From Methylobacter sp. (GTDB taxonomy: Bacteria > Pseudomonadota > Gammaproteobacteria > Methylococcales > Methylomonadaceae): DNA of 64,000 nt. The stretch covers positions 248,001 to 312,000 of the forward strand of contig JAQUOU010000001.1 of the NCBI GenBank assembly GCA_028716975.1, given 5' to 3'. The number at the start of each line of letters is the position of its first letter. The first letter of the stretch is position 1. Position numbers and translations under genes: made by a program. The notes under the pieces are model-generated. The model did not search any database. It was not told the DNA's origin and worked only from the letters and a program-made list of their open reading frames with translations. Shown in pieces: positions 44,459 to 53,829 of this stretch.

Positions 44459-46243
44459 ATGAAAAAACTAAAAAAGCTTACTGCATTGGGCGTTAGCGTC
44501 ACCTTATTGAGTCCCTATTGCGCAGTAGCAGGGCAATCACATAGCCACGCAGAAACGGAAACTCCGATTGAACATCTGATTGTGATTGTTGGTGAAAATC
44601 ACACGTTCGATAACATATACGGAGCTTATCAGCCTAAAAACCGGCAGAAGGTTTCGAATCTGCTGGCTAAACACATCATTAATAAAGACGGGACTCCGGG
44701 GCCGGCATTTTTCCTGAGCGCCCAGCAAAAAGCGCTTGATTATAGTAATGACGGATACTCGATCAGTCCTGTCAAGACCGGCCCTTACCTGAGTTTACCT
44801 CAACCGCAAACAACGTATGCGACAGGCTTGCCGCCAGGAGTTGCAGATGACCGTTACCCCAGCGACCTGCCAAACGGTCCGTTCCAGCTTACCAATGAGA
44901 GTGCTCCGGTCACTTCGTATTTCGGTGATCCGATGCATCGTTTTTTCCAAATGTGGCAACAAACAGATAAAGGTAAAAACGATCTTTTTGTCTGGGTTGG
45001 CTTAACTGCGGGCATTGGCAGCCAGAACAACTTTCCGGGCGCACCGGTACCGGGTCATACTTTCCAGGGCGGGGAAGCCATGGGTTTTTATAACATGAAT
45101 ACCGGCGATGCTCAGGTATTTAAGGATTTGGCTGACAATTACGCTATGAGCGATAATTATCATCAGTTCATCATGGGAGGCACGGGCGCCAATTTTATTG
45201 CTTTGGTTACCGGCGATGCCGGGTTCTACACTCAGAATGGGCAAGCTGCAGTGCCTCCTGAGACGCAAATAGAAAATCCTAATGCGATACCCGATTACAA
45301 TAACTATTACACTCAGGATGGTTACTCGGGCGGATCTTATGTGAACTGCTCAGACCGTAACGAACCCGGCGTCGAAAGCATACGCAGCTATCTTGATACC
45401 AGAAAAGCTTTCCACGACGGCAATTGCGCTCCTGAGCACTATTACCTGGTTAATAACTACGGACTTGCCTATGATGCCAAGGGTAATCTGAAACCGTTTG
45501 ATTCTGCAGAACAGCCTCCGAAGACCATTTTGCCTCCTCAGCATATTCCGACCATTGCCGACGCATTGTCAGCCAAAGGCATTTCCTGGAAATATTATAG
45601 CGGCGGCCGCAATCCAGATAACTCTACGACTAATGAATATTGCAGTATCTGCGATCCGCTGACCGGTTTTACTTCGATCATGACGACTGATCTGATTAAA
45701 AACCTGCAGGGTATGGATGCGTTTAATTCGGATGTTCTTTCTGAAAATACTTTGCCGGCGGTGTCCTTTATCCGTCCGTTTGAGAGTCAGGCCGGTCACC
45801 CGGCAAATGCCACGCTGCCTGATTTCGAGCAGTTCGTTATGGATGTCGTGAATAAAGTCAAGGCTAATCCTAAGCTGTGGCAAAAGACAGCAATTTTAAT
45901 TACTATGGATGAAGGCGGCGGCTACTATGATTCCGGTTATATCCAGCCGATCGACTTTTTCGGTGACGGTACCCGTATTCCCTTGGTAGTGGTGTCGCCT
46001 TGGGCTAAGAAGGGACACATCGATCATGATTATAGCGATCATGCTTCAATTCTTAAGTTCATTGAGAAAAACTGGCGATTGGATCCGCTATCCGACCGCA
46101 GTCGCGATAACCTGCCTAATCCTGTGCACGGCTGGTTTTTTAATGTTTATGCTCCGAGGAATACGCCGGCGATAAGTGATTTAACGCATTTGTTCAATTT
46201 TAAAAAGTCTATAAAAGAGAGACAGTTGAGGAACAGGAGTTAA
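44459..46243 (+). CDS. Secreted phosphoesterase (PF04185: acid phosphatase/phospholipase C family)
   Basis: A 594-residue exported protein. I start at ATG 44459 (MKKLKKLTALGVSVTLL) because AGGA lies just upstream; the longer frame begins with TTG 44444. A Sec signal peptide ends near YCAVAG. Family motifs: PIEHLIVIVGENHTFDNIYG (metal ligands, near the start), FIMGGTGANFIALVTGD, ILITMDEGGGYYDSG and the C-terminal RIPLVVVSPWAKKGHIDHDYSDHASILKF. PF04185 enzymes release phosphate or head groups from phospholipids or monoesters outside the cell. Pho-box promoter upstream; an 11-bp hairpin follows the gene. Whether it is a phospholipase C or an AcpA-like acid phosphatase cannot be decided from the sequence. 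Confidence 0.85.
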   Translation: MKKLKKLTALGVSVTLLSPYCAVAGQSHSHAETETPIEHLIVIVGENHTFDNIYGAYQPKNRQKVSNLLAKHIINKDGTPGPAFFLSAQQKALDYSNDGYSISPVKTGPYLSLPQPQTTYATGLPPGVADDRYPSDLPNGPFQLTNESAPVTSYFGDPMHRFFQMWQQTDKGKNDLFVWVGLTAGIGSQNNFPGAPVPGHTFQGGEAMGFYNMNTGDAQVFKDLADNYAMSDNYHQFIMGGTGANFIALVTGDAGFYTQNGQAAVPPETQIENPNAIPDYNNYYTQDGYSGGSYVNCSDRNEPGVESIRSYLDTRKAFHDGNCAPEHYYLVNNYGLAYDAKGNLKPFDSAEQPPKTILPPQHIPTIADALSAKGISWKYYSGGRNPDNSTTNEYCSICDPLTGFTSIMTTDLIKNLQGMDAFNSDVLSENTLPAVSFIRPFESQAGHPANATLPDFEQFVMDVVNKVKANPKLWQKTAILITMDEGGGYYDSGYIQPIDFFGDGTRIPLVVVSPWAKKGHIDHDYSDHASILKFIEKNWRLDPLSDRSRDNLPNPVHGWFFNVYAPRNTPAISDLTHLFNFKKSIKERQLRNRS

Positions 46244-46260
46244 ACGAATAAACTTGAACC

Positions 46261-46301
46261 TATTGATCCGGGCTTTTAAACATCATAGTGCCGGATCAAT
46301 A
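46261..46301. terminator. Perfect 11-bp hairpin after the phosphoesterase gene
   Basis: TATTGATCCGG (46261-46271) and CCGGATCAATA (46291-46301), 19-nt loop, 17 bp past the stop codon. No strong T-run follows, so it may be a weak terminator or an mRNA-stabilising end. The ~240 bases beyond it up to the next gene are featureless. Confidence 0.6.
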
Positions 46302-46541
46302 ATAGCGGTAAATTTTTCAATGAACGCACTTGGCTTGTTCTTGAAATTGTCTTATCACGGCCCAGGTATCTGTATAACGTTTTTGACCTGACAAAAATAT
46401 GGCTTGCTTTTGAAGGTGATTATTCGCTATTAAGAGTAGGTGGTTAATATTTGCCCGGTTTAACAGCTCCGGCATTTTGTTGTTGGAAGTCATTTGCTAT
46501 AGAATTACGGTACTTTATATAGCTAAATTTTGGTAAATAAA

Positions 46542-47003
46542 ATGAGTAACTTTTTTAAGCAGGGAAAATTATTAACCAAATCGAGTATTGAGAATAATAC
46601 GCCCAAGAAAAAATACGACGACTACAAAGCAGAGATTATTGAAACTCTCAAGCGGCATATAGAGCTTGTTGAAAATCCAGGCAAACTTATCAAGCAAGGC
46701 AAGAATAAAGACCCTTTTTATATCATGCAACTCTCCTATGCAGCCGATGACTTTAGTTTTATTGAGTTAACGCTTAGATGTGGAAGAAAGTTGTTTGATT
46801 TTGGCAGCAAAAACCAGAAATATTTCAAGTACACCGTGCCTCTTGAAGCTCGCAACGAAGAGATGGTTAAGACAATAAGAATCAAGTTGTTAAACGAGCT
46901 TATCAAACGAGTCGAGGATGATGAATATAAACCCCAGATTAAGGCGTTTATACGTCATCAGGGAAAAGAAAGCATTGGAAGGAAGAAAGATGGCTGGTAT
47001 TAA
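46542..47003 (+). CDS. Small hypothetical protein
   Basis: A 153-residue soluble, Lys-rich protein; I start at MSNFFKQGKLL (ATG 46542); a TTG lies four codons upstream. No domain recognised. The N-terminal KSSIENNTPKKKYDDY region is charged, and a central stretch DPFYIMQLSYAADDFSFIELTLRCGRKLFDF looks like a folded beta-rich core. No signal peptide or TM segment. It stands alone between the phosphoesterase and the EVE gene with AT-rich flanks, so it could be accessory or newly acquired. Codon use looks coding and the frame is intact. Function unknown. Confidence 0.6.
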   Translation: MSNFFKQGKLLTKSSIENNTPKKKYDDYKAEIIETLKRHIELVENPGKLIKQGKNKDPFYIMQLSYAADDFSFIELTLRCGRKLFDFGSKNQKYFKYTVPLEARNEEMVKTIRIKLLNELIKRVEDDEYKPQIKAFIRHQGKESIGRKKDGWY

Positions 47004-47092
47004 ACCAAGACTTAAACGCTCTGCACAAGTTATTCTCAGCCCGGAAATGAACAAACCAGACGAATTTTAATTAAACAGAGGCTGAGCATGAT

Positions 47093-47551
47093 ATGCAATA
47101 TTGGCTTATGAAATCCGAACCTGATGCGTTTGGTATCAATGATTTATACAGCAGGCCCAACCAGACCGAGCATTGGGATGGGGTGCGTAATTATCAGGCC
47201 AGAAATATGATGCGGGATGACATGAAGCTGGGCGATCAGGTGTTCTTTTATCACTCAAACTGCGATGAACCGGGGATTGTCGGTATTATGGAAGTGGTTA
47301 GGGAAGGTTATCCGGATTTTCTTGCTTTCGATCCAGATGACAAACATTTCGATTCTAAAGGCGATCCTGCCAATCCACGCTGGATAATGATTGACGTTAA
47401 ATATATCAAAACACTGTCCCGCACCATTACGCTTAAAGAACTAAAGCAAAAAGCGGAACTCGCAGAGTTTATACTGATAAAACGCGGCAACAGATTATCG
47501 ATTATGCCGGTGACCCAATACCAGTGGGATTTTATTCTCTCGCTGGAATAA
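47093..47551 (+). CDS. EVE domain protein (PUA-like)
   Basis: A 152-residue single-domain protein: MQYWLMKSEPDAFGINDL, WDGVRNYQARNMMRD, FYHSNCDEPGIVGIMEVV and NPRWIMIDVKY are the standard EVE motifs (thymocyte nuclear protein 1/YTH-like fold). EVE domains bind modified bases in DNA or RNA; bacterial members are often stand-alone and may read 5-methylcytosine-type or other modified nucleotides. AGAGG lies upstream of ATG. A link to the C5 methylase at 16-17 kb is tempting but the genes are 30 kb apart. Confidence 0.93.
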   Translation: MQYWLMKSEPDAFGINDLYSRPNQTEHWDGVRNYQARNMMRDDMKLGDQVFFYHSNCDEPGIVGIMEVVREGYPDFLAFDPDDKHFDSKGDPANPRWIMIDVKYIKTLSRTITLKELKQKAELAEFILIKRGNRLSIMPVTQYQWDFILSLE

Positions 47552-47599
47552 GAAGGTGCTTCATATCCTCAAGTGAAAGGTTTATCGAAAGGTTGTAGA

Positions 47600-47779
47600 C
47601 TATCCATTTAAGGCGAGACAGTTTAAGGCTAAGCCGTTCGTGTTAAGGTTATGCCGTTCGTGTTAAGGTTAAGCTGTTCGTGGTGAGCCTGTCGAACCAT
47701 GAACGGCTTAACCGTCCAGCCTTCGACAGGCTCAGTGCAAACGGTTAAGCTTTGCGTTTGTGCCGCCTTAAATGGGTAG
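47600..47779. repeat. Family C repeat element with 16-bp terminal inverted repeats
   Basis: CTATCCATTTAAGGCG (47600-47615) and CGCCTTAAATGGGTAG (47764-47779) are inverted with one mismatch. Between them is a 20-bp tandem of GCCGTTCGTGTTAAGGTT-like units (47633, 47653, 47671) and the GTGGTGAGCCTGTCGAACC / CCTTCGACAGGCTCAG inverted pair. It lies between the EVE gene and the ilvA stop codon (convergent). It looks like a MITE-like carrier of the family C palindrome. Confidence 0.75.
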
Positions 47780-47827
47780 CCGAAGTTGTGGACGAGACGT
47801 TTAATATTTATTTGGGCGGATAACCAT

Positions 47828-49351
47828 TTACTTCATTCCGCCGGAAAACAATCGATATGCAGGGTTTTCAGTTTCTTCCCGGTAAGAAAAACCCAAACCG
47901 TCCAGGCATTGCTGAAACGCTTTTCGCTCCGAGTTTGGTATTTGCACGCCTATCAATACTTTTCCGAAGGCGGCGCCATGATTACGATAATGAAACAAAC
48001 TGATATTCCAGTAGCCGTCCAAAGCCGTTAAAAACCGTAATAGAGCTCCCGGCCGTTCAGGAAATTCCAGGCTATAGATAATCTCGTTAAGCTCGCAGGG
48101 CGCATGACCGCCGACCATATAGCGCACATGTTCTTTCGCCAGTTCGTTGGCGGTCATATCGGTAACCGGAAAGCCCTGTTCCTGCAAATACTGGATCACG
48201 GTCGCCCGGTCCGATTCCAGTCCGCTGCTGGATAGGCCGACAAAAACCTGGGCAAGAGTTTTATCAAAATACCGGTAATTAAATTCGGTAATGCTGCGTC
48301 CACCCAGCATTTTACAAAATTTTAAAAAACTGCCCGGCGTTTCGGGAACCGTAACCGCCAGTAAAATTTCCCGGTGTTCTCCCACTTGCGCGCGCTCGGC
48401 CACATAGCGCAGCCGGTCAAAGTTAATGTTGGCGCCGCTGTCTACGGCAACTAAGGTATGGCCGGTTATTTGTTCCCGTTCTATATATTTTTTTAAGCCG
48501 GCAATAGCCAATGCGCCTGCCGGTTCGGCGATCGAGCGGGTATCGTCAAAAATATCCTTGATTGCCGCGCAAATCTCATCGGTATTGACTGTTATGACTT
48601 CATCAACATAGTGTTGCGCCAAACGGAAGGGCTCTACCCCAATCTGCTTGACGGCAACGCCATCGGCAAATAGTCCTACCTGTTTAATGATAACCCTGTG
48701 CTTGGCTTTCAAGGCCCGGTTCAGGCAATCGGCGTCATCCGGTTCGACGCCGATAATTTTAATTTCAGGACGAACAAATTTCACATAGGCTGCAATACCT
48801 GCAATGAGTCCGCCGCCGCCAACCGGCACAAAAATGGCATCCAGCTTGCCGGTTTGTTGCCTGAGAATTTCCATGGCAACGGTACCTTGTCCGGCAATGA
48901 CATCGGGGTCATCGTAGGGATGAATAAACACCATGTCTTTTTCGGCTGCCAATTCCTGGGCGTGGGCATAAGCTTCATCATAGGAATCGCCGAATAAAAC
49001 TATTTTCGCACCGCGCGCCTTGACGGATTTAACTTTTATTTCCGGCGTTGTTTTAGGCATGACTATCAATGCCTTGATACCCAGTTTTTTTGCCGACAAA
49101 GCAACGCCTTGGGCATGGTTTCCCGCAGAAGCAGCAATGACGCCTTTTGCCCTGGACGCCTCATCAAGTAAGGACATCTTGTTATAAGCGCCTCTTAATT
49201 TAAAAGAGAAGACCGATTGTAAGTCCTCGCGTTTTAAATACACGGTATTGGCAAAGCGCTCTGACAACAACGGAACGAAATCCAGCGGAGTTTCTACAGC
49301 AACATCGTAAACTTTGGCGCGGAGAATTTTTTCTATGTATTTGACTGGCAT
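47828..49351 (-). CDS. ilvA: Threonine ammonia-lyase, biosynthetic (IlvA)
   Basis: A 507-residue PLP enzyme converting threonine to 2-oxobutanoate plus ammonia, the first committed step to isoleucine. The PLP lysine is K51 in SVFSFKLRGAYNKM. The phosphate-binding Gly-rich loop VPVGGGGLIAGIA is near residue 185. The C-terminal ~180 residues hold two ACT-like regulatory modules (ILLAVTVPETPGSFLKF and IIYSLEFPERPGALLRFL), as in the long, isoleucine-inhibited form. Length is as expected (E. coli 514). It diverges from rpiA across an 86-bp gap with a TATTAT-type -10. Full-length, no oddities. ilvE lies at the window's far end. Confidence 0.95.
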   Translation of the reverse strand: MPVKYIEKILRAKVYDVAVETPLDFVPLLSERFANTVYLKREDLQSVFSFKLRGAYNKMSLLDEASRAKGVIAASAGNHAQGVALSAKKLGIKALIVMPKTTPEIKVKSVKARGAKIVLFGDSYDEAYAHAQELAAEKDMVFIHPYDDPDVIAGQGTVAMEILRQQTGKLDAIFVPVGGGGLIAGIAAYVKFVRPEIKIIGVEPDDADCLNRALKAKHRVIIKQVGLFADGVAVKQIGVEPFRLAQHYVDEVITVNTDEICAAIKDIFDDTRSIAEPAGALAIAGLKKYIEREQITGHTLVAVDSGANINFDRLRYVAERAQVGEHREILLAVTVPETPGSFLKFCKMLGGRSITEFNYRYFDKTLAQVFVGLSSSGLESDRATVIQYLQEQGFPVTDMTANELAKEHVRYMVGGHAPCELNEIIYSLEFPERPGALLRFLTALDGYWNISLFHYRNHGAAFGKVLIGVQIPNSERKAFQQCLDGLGFSYREETENPAYRLFSGGMK

Positions 49352-49437
49352 TTTTTAAAAAAATCGGCTGAACTATCTGTGTATCTGCGGTATTATCGCA
49401 CACCCTTTATTAATTTTACTGGAATTACGGTAGGCTT

Positions 49438-50094
49438 ATGACTCAAGATGACGCAAATAAAAAGAAAGCAGCTCAAGCCGCTTTAAAATATATCAAGGAT
49501 GTGCCGGTAATCGGCGTAGGCACGGGCTCTACCGTGAATCACTTCATTAATTTCCTGGCCGACATCAGAGGAGATATTGACGGCGCGGTTTCCAGTTCTG
49601 AAGGCACCAGCGAACGCTTGAGAAAGGCAGGTATTCCGGTGCTTGATTTAAATGCAGTCGGCACTATTGAAGTTTATGTAGATGGCGCCGATGAAGTCAA
49701 TCCGCATAAACATCTGATAAAAGGCGGCGGCGGCGCTTTAACGCGCGAAAAAATCATTGCGGGCGCCAGCAGGCAGTTTGTATGTATCGTTGACGGTTCT
49801 AAATGCGTGGATGTTTTAGGGAAGTTTCCATTGCCGATTGAAGTAATTCCGATGGCCAGAAGTTATGTCGCCAGGGAAATGGTTAAATTAGGCGGCCAGC
49901 CGGTATGGCGGGAAAATTTTATTACCGATAATCACAACCAGATTCTCGATGTTCACAACCTGGATATTCTGGAACCGGTCAAGCTGGAACAACTCATCAA
50001 TAATATCACCGGCGTTGTCACGGTCGGCTTATTTGCCATGCGTCCTGCGGATATTGTGATAATCAGCAAGGGCGATGAAATCGTAACGTTGTAA
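49438..50094 (+). CDS. rpiA: Ribose-5-phosphate isomerase A
   Basis: A 218-residue enzyme of the pentose phosphate pathway interconverting ribose 5-phosphate and ribulose 5-phosphate. Motifs present: [17 protein letters not shown] (residues ~24-40), [29 protein letters not shown] (~80-108, catalytic Asp, Glu and Lys) and [12 protein letters not shown]. Size matches E. coli RpiA (219). It is divergent from ilvA. Downstream lies about 380 bp of repeat sequence before the convergent gspD. Confidence 0.97.
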   Translation: MTQDDANKKKAAQAALKYIKDVPVIGVGTGSTVNHFINFLADIRGDIDGAVSSSEGTSERLRKAGIPVLDLNAVGTIEVYVDGADEVNPHKHLIKGGGGALTREKIIAGASRQFVCIVDGSKCVDVLGKFPLPIEVIPMARSYVAREMVKLGGQPVWRENFITDNHNQILDVHNLDILEPVKLEQLINNITGVVTVGLFAMRPADIVIISKGDEIVTL

Positions 50095-50123
50095 GTAATT
50101 GAAGGGAACTTAAGAACAAGTTG

Positions 50124-50275
50124 ATTCCGCTCATGGTTCGACAAGCTCACCACGAACGGGTTCGACAAGGCTCTCCTGAGCATAGGCGAAGGGGCTCTCC
50201 TGAGTTTATCGAAGGGCTCACCACGAACGGGATCAATAATCCACCGTTCGTCCTGAGCTTGTCGAAGGACTGTGC
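50124..50275. repeat. Family C palindromic repeat cluster
   Basis: CGCTCATGGTTCGACAAG opens the cluster as at 4853. It continues with CTCTCCTGAG units, CACCACGAACGG and CCGTTCGTCCTGAGCTTGTC to 50275. It follows rpiA by 30 bp and abuts a family B element. Confidence 0.8.
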
Positions 50276-50294
50276 AGAGATTCCTTACCAGGCT

Positions 50295-50434
50295 TCTGGT
50301 TAGCAAGTAACCTCAGCCAACACCGTCATATCGGCAAGGAAGCCGGACCAGTCCGCCAGGAGCGGATTGGTCCGGCTTCCTTGCCGGAATGACGAACTTT
50401 TTGGCGATAGCTGAAGCATCTTGCTAATCAGGAG
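50295..50434. repeat. Family B repeat element, copy 3
   Basis: The left end TCTGGTTAGCAAGTAACC plus TCAGCC and the right end GCTGAAGCATCTTGCTAATC plus AGGAG form ~24-bp imperfect inverted repeats. Inside, GGCAAGGAAGCCGGACCAGTCC and its inverted partner form a large stem. It is the smallest copy (140 bp) and lies between convergent rpiA and gspD, where the stem could also act as a bidirectional terminator. Confidence 0.75.
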
Positions 50435-50472
50435 ATTTTTACCAGAAAACAGGCTTGACGTCCTACTTCGAA

Positions 50473-52644
50473 TTATAAACCTGTATTTCCGCGTTTATCA
50501 ATGTATGTAACCGATGGATATTCTTGATAAATTCCGGTTAGTTTGCGTTTGAATTCATCAGAAATCACCCTGGAATCCTGCTTGCCCTTTACTACGCGCG
50601 GCGTAATCAGGATTACCAGTTCGTTTTTGGTTCTGGTAAAAGTTGTATTACCAAATAATGGCCCTATCCACGGAAGCTCATATAAAAAAGGAATCCCGCT
50701 TTTAACCGCATTGTTAGTGTCATCGATTAAGCCGCCTAACACTATAGTTTCTCCATCATTTACTGCAACGAAACTCTCGATCTCTTTTTTCTGAATGGTA
50801 GGCGAAGTGGAGACACCTGTAGTTGTTAACACTGGCGTACTGAATACTTGCTTGATTTCCATAATCACCATACCGTTCGCATTAACTCTAGGCGTAACTT
50901 CCAGGGTAACGCCCGTATCAAGATATTGAATTGACGCGGATTGAGCGATGCTGGGAGTCGTTCCGCCCGAGATAGGAAGCGATGTAGTGCTGGTCTGTAT
51001 GGGCACTTGATCTCCGACATTTATTTTCGCCTGCTGATTATTCAATACCATTAAAGACGGCGACGAAATTACATTAAGGTTACCTTTATCGGCTTGCGCG
51101 CTTAAAATCGCATTGACAGCGCCTGAGTTATATACCAGGCTAAGTCCGCCTGTTGCAAAGGCCGCTGTAGCTGCAGCGGCAGTGCTTCCTAACGAAGTTC
51201 CGGGACCAAGAGCACTGCCAATATTACTATTGCCCTTGTTTAAAAACCAGGCTATGCCGTACTTTAAATCATTCGTCAACTTAACCGATGCTATGGTCGC
51301 ATCAATCAATACCTGCAAGGGCACTACATCCAAATCATTGATTACCTTCCGTATGACTTCATATTCCTGAGCCGTAGCGACGATAATCACTGAATTATTG
51401 GCTTTATCGGCAATGATTCTTACATCGCCCACATTTGCAACTTCTGCATTGCCGGTTGCTGCGCTATTTGCCGCTGAGCTTTTGGTTACCGATTGCTTGG
51501 CCGGTTGTTTATTGCTGAGTTCAGCCGATTTTTTACCCGATGCGACTTTTGCAGAAGAATCTTTTTTTTGCGCGCCGGTAAAAATCTCATTTAATGTACC
51601 TGCCAGCTCTTCCGCATCGGCATGCTGAGCTTTATAAACATTCACGCCGCCGCCTGTGCCTGAATTAGCCCGGTCAAGCCTGAGTATCCAGCTTTCAATA
51701 TCTTTAAGATACCTTGCCTGGTGAGTAATCGCCATAACAGCATTTAATCGCTCAATGGGAATAAACCGGAAAAAGCTGGATTCTTCATCCTTGCTCTTTT
51801 TGTTAAAAACTGCTTCCAGTTCTTCAATAATTTTTTCCGGTTCCACATGGGTTAAAGGGAACAAGCCGAAAGAGCGGCCTTTTAACATATCGATATCGAA
51901 AGTGCTGACCATATCCATAATGCGCGCCAGCTCATCGGCAGTGCCGGAAGCCAGCAGGATATTGCGCGTGCCATCGACATGAAGAATGGATTTTGCCGGC
52001 ACCAAGGGTTTTAAAACCTCGACTATGTCTTCAACCGCTACATTTCTAATCGGAATGACTTTAATCTGATAGCCCGGCTTGCCCGTCAGAGCCGAGGCCG
52101 AAAAACCGGTGCTGTAAAGGGCTTCTTCGGAAGGCTCTATATGATAAATCTTGCCGTCCTTAACCAGCGCGGCATTATTCATTCTCAGAACCATTTCCAA
52201 TGTGGGCAGTAACTCTTCCTTGGTTAAAGCCTGGGTTGTTTGTAACGTCACTTTTCCGACGACCTTTGGACTTAAAACGTAGTTTTGCCCAAGAATATCG
52301 CTCAAGATAACTTTTGCCACTTCCCCGAGGTCTGCTTCATCAAAATTAAGACTGTATGAGCCTTCGCCGCTGGTGCCGGATCTTCTATGCTGAGCTGTAG
52401 GGCTTGCTGCAAATCGATCGGTGCCAAGAAATATTTCGCTGTTGGGCCGTATGGTTTCACTGGCAGCGGGCTTGTTTTGCAATTCTTTAAAAACAACGCC
52501 GGGCTTATCGCTTTCCTGTTCCGCCTTGACAGGAGTCAAAGGCAATTTAGCGGATTGCCTGGGGTTTAATAGCTCACAACTTGAAAGCATTAAAGCCAAT
52601 AGCACAAAACACACCAGCGCTTTAATTTTTCTTGGATTATTCAT
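50473..52644 (-). CDS. gspD: Type II secretion outer-membrane secretin GspD
   Basis: A 723-residue secretin with a lipoprotein-type leader (LLALMLSSCELLNP, Cys ~23). Periplasmic N domains run from ~90 to ~440 (SLNFDEADLGEVAKVILSDI; VYKAQHADAEELAGTLNEIF), with an Ala/Ser/Lys-rich linker near 355-395. The C-terminal secretin core has VGDQVPIQTS, VTPRVNANGMVIMEIKQVFS and the S-domain end WIGPLFGNTTFTRTKNELVILITPRVV. It forms the multimeric exit channel. The lipidated N-terminus suggests it may insert without a separate pilotin. It is the last gene of the gsp operon, overlapping the GspC-like stop by 8 bp. Confidence 0.95.
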   Translation of the reverse strand: MNNPRKIKALVCFVLLALMLSSCELLNPRQSAKLPLTPVKAEQESDKPGVVFKELQNKPAASETIRPNSEIFLGTDRFAASPTAQHRRSGTSGEGSYSLNFDEADLGEVAKVILSDILGQNYVLSPKVVGKVTLQTTQALTKEELLPTLEMVLRMNNAALVKDGKIYHIEPSEEALYSTGFSASALTGKPGYQIKVIPIRNVAVEDIVEVLKPLVPAKSILHVDGTRNILLASGTADELARIMDMVSTFDIDMLKGRSFGLFPLTHVEPEKIIEELEAVFNKKSKDEESSFFRFIPIERLNAVMAITHQARYLKDIESWILRLDRANSGTGGGVNVYKAQHADAEELAGTLNEIFTGAQKKDSSAKVASGKKSAELSNKQPAKQSVTKSSAANSAATGNAEVANVGDVRIIADKANNSVIIVATAQEYEVIRKVINDLDVVPLQVLIDATIASVKLTNDLKYGIAWFLNKGNSNIGSALGPGTSLGSTAAAATAAFATGGLSLVYNSGAVNAILSAQADKGNLNVISSPSLMVLNNQQAKINVGDQVPIQTSTTSLPISGGTTPSIAQSASIQYLDTGVTLEVTPRVNANGMVIMEIKQVFSTPVLTTTGVSTSPTIQKKEIESFVAVNDGETIVLGGLIDDTNNAVKSGIPFLYELPWIGPLFGNTTFTRTKNELVILITPRVVKGKQDSRVISDEFKRKLTGIYQEYPSVTYIDKRGNTGL

Positions 52645-53245
52645 TATTACTATTCTCGGAATCGCCTTCAGTTTCAGCAGGTTGGGATATAGGGGGCGTA
52701 TTTGCCAGGATTGGTTTATTTTTGTTGGGCGGGGAATCTTTCAATTTTGGTTTTCTAAGCATTAGTTCCTTGTGGTCATTGCCTTGGGTCATCGTGACTC
52801 TATCTTTTTTAATTTCAGTCAATGTCCAACCGTCAATAGCAGTGCCTTCGGTTATTCTCCTATGATTATCTTTAGCGGCTGTAGTTTTGGAGCGGCTAAG
52901 TAATGCGGATAAGCCTTTTTCTGTCGAATAAACACCGTTCAGCATCCAATCAAATGTCTTGGATGCCGCCGCAATAGCGAGTTCTTCTTCGGGACGAGGT
53001 TCGTCGACGGGTTTTCTGCCCTTAATAAATAACGGCCTGGTGACCAGGTCTGCATAGTATTCTTCCTGTTGCTTCGAAAGTTCTATACGCGGCATTTCAT
53101 CTATTTGATATTTTGGCGCTTCAACTGAGGTAATTGAGTCCAGGGTATTTTTTTGTACATATTTTGCATACATCCATTCACAGGCAATAACCAGCATTAA
53201 AACTGCGCAAACAGCGGCCAATAATTTAATAAGCTTGATATTCAT
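52637..53245 (-). CDS. GspC/GspN-like type II secretion inner-membrane protein
   Basis: A 202-residue bitopic protein with one TM helix (about 7-25). A short conserved HR-like segment (EYYADLVTRPLFIKGRKPVDE) lies near residue 65-85, and a beta-rich region ends with a Pro/Asn-rich tail. The gene position (after gspM, before gspD) and the RPLF-x-RRP-like motif fit the GspC/T2SS-N family linking the inner-membrane platform to the secretin. No PDZ domain is present, so it is a short version of GspC. It overlaps gspM by 4 bp and gspD by 8 bp. Confidence 0.65.
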   Translation of the reverse strand: MNIKLIKLLAAVCAVLMLVIACEWMYAKYVQKNTLDSITSVEAPKYQIDEMPRIELSKQQEEYYADLVTRPLFIKGRKPVDEPRPEEELAIAAASKTFDWMLNGVYSTEKGLSALLSRSKTTAAKDNHRRITEGTAIDGWTLTEIKKDRVTMTQGNDHKELMLRKPKLKDSPPNKNKPILANTPPISQPAETEGDSENSNNE

Positions 53246-53829
53246 TCCGGCTGCTTTCTCATAAAACTGACAGCCTGAAAATTAACGTTCAGCTCATTAC
53301 TGGGCTCAATCTGGCGCGTTTTCCTGTTTCTTCTGCCGCGCATCGGCCTTATATCTATCTGGTCGACGATAATGAGCGGAGTGGAGGTTTCAATTTTGTA
53401 GAGGACTGACCGCAGCACTTCACTATTACCGGTCATTCTTACCCTGACTGTTATCCTGCTAAATTCATCCTTGGTGCTGACTGGAAGCGCCTGGGTGCTG
53501 TTCAGTTGGCCCCCCGCATCCACAATGGCCTTTTTGATAAATTCCTGCATTTCAGCAGATGCCAGTGCACTGGTTCCCTTACTATTGAAATAACCTTGCT
53601 CCTCATGTTGTTCCTTTATTTTATTGATGCTTTCCGTAACGGCATCTTTTTTGGCCAGAATCCGTTCATATTGCTGGAGTTTGAAAACCAGGGTATTTTT
53701 AGCCTCATGAAGCTCAAATCCTTTGGTAACAATAGGCGCTATGATAACCATGCCGACAATCAAAAGGACGACAATTAATAGACCGACGGCAAGCCACTTG
53801 TCTTTTTCAATATGGTCAGGGATTTGCAA
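53242..53829 (-). CDS. gspM: Type II secretion platform protein GspM
   Basis: A ~195-residue protein. I start at TTG 53829 (LQIPDHIEKDKWLAVG), with a weak GAGA upstream, because the longer frame from 53955 would lie inside gspL. One TM helix (WLAVGLLIVVLLIVGMVIIAPIV), a coiled-coil stretch (ELHEAKNTLVFKLQQYERILAKK) and a C-terminal ferredoxin-like fold (TVRVRMTGNSEVLRSVLYKIE). It overlaps gspL by 14 bp. GspM and GspL form the inner-membrane platform that positions GspE. The assignment rests on fold pattern and operon place. Confidence 0.78.
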   Translation of the reverse strand: MQIPDHIEKDKWLAVGLLIVVLLIVGMVIIAPIVTKGFELHEAKNTLVFKLQQYERILAKKDAVTESINKIKEQHEEQGYFNSKGTSALASAEMQEFIKKAIVDAGGQLNSTQALPVSTKDEFSRITVRVRMTGNSEVLRSVLYKIETSTPLIIVDQIDIRPMRGRRNRKTRQIEPSNELNVNFQAVSFMRKQPE

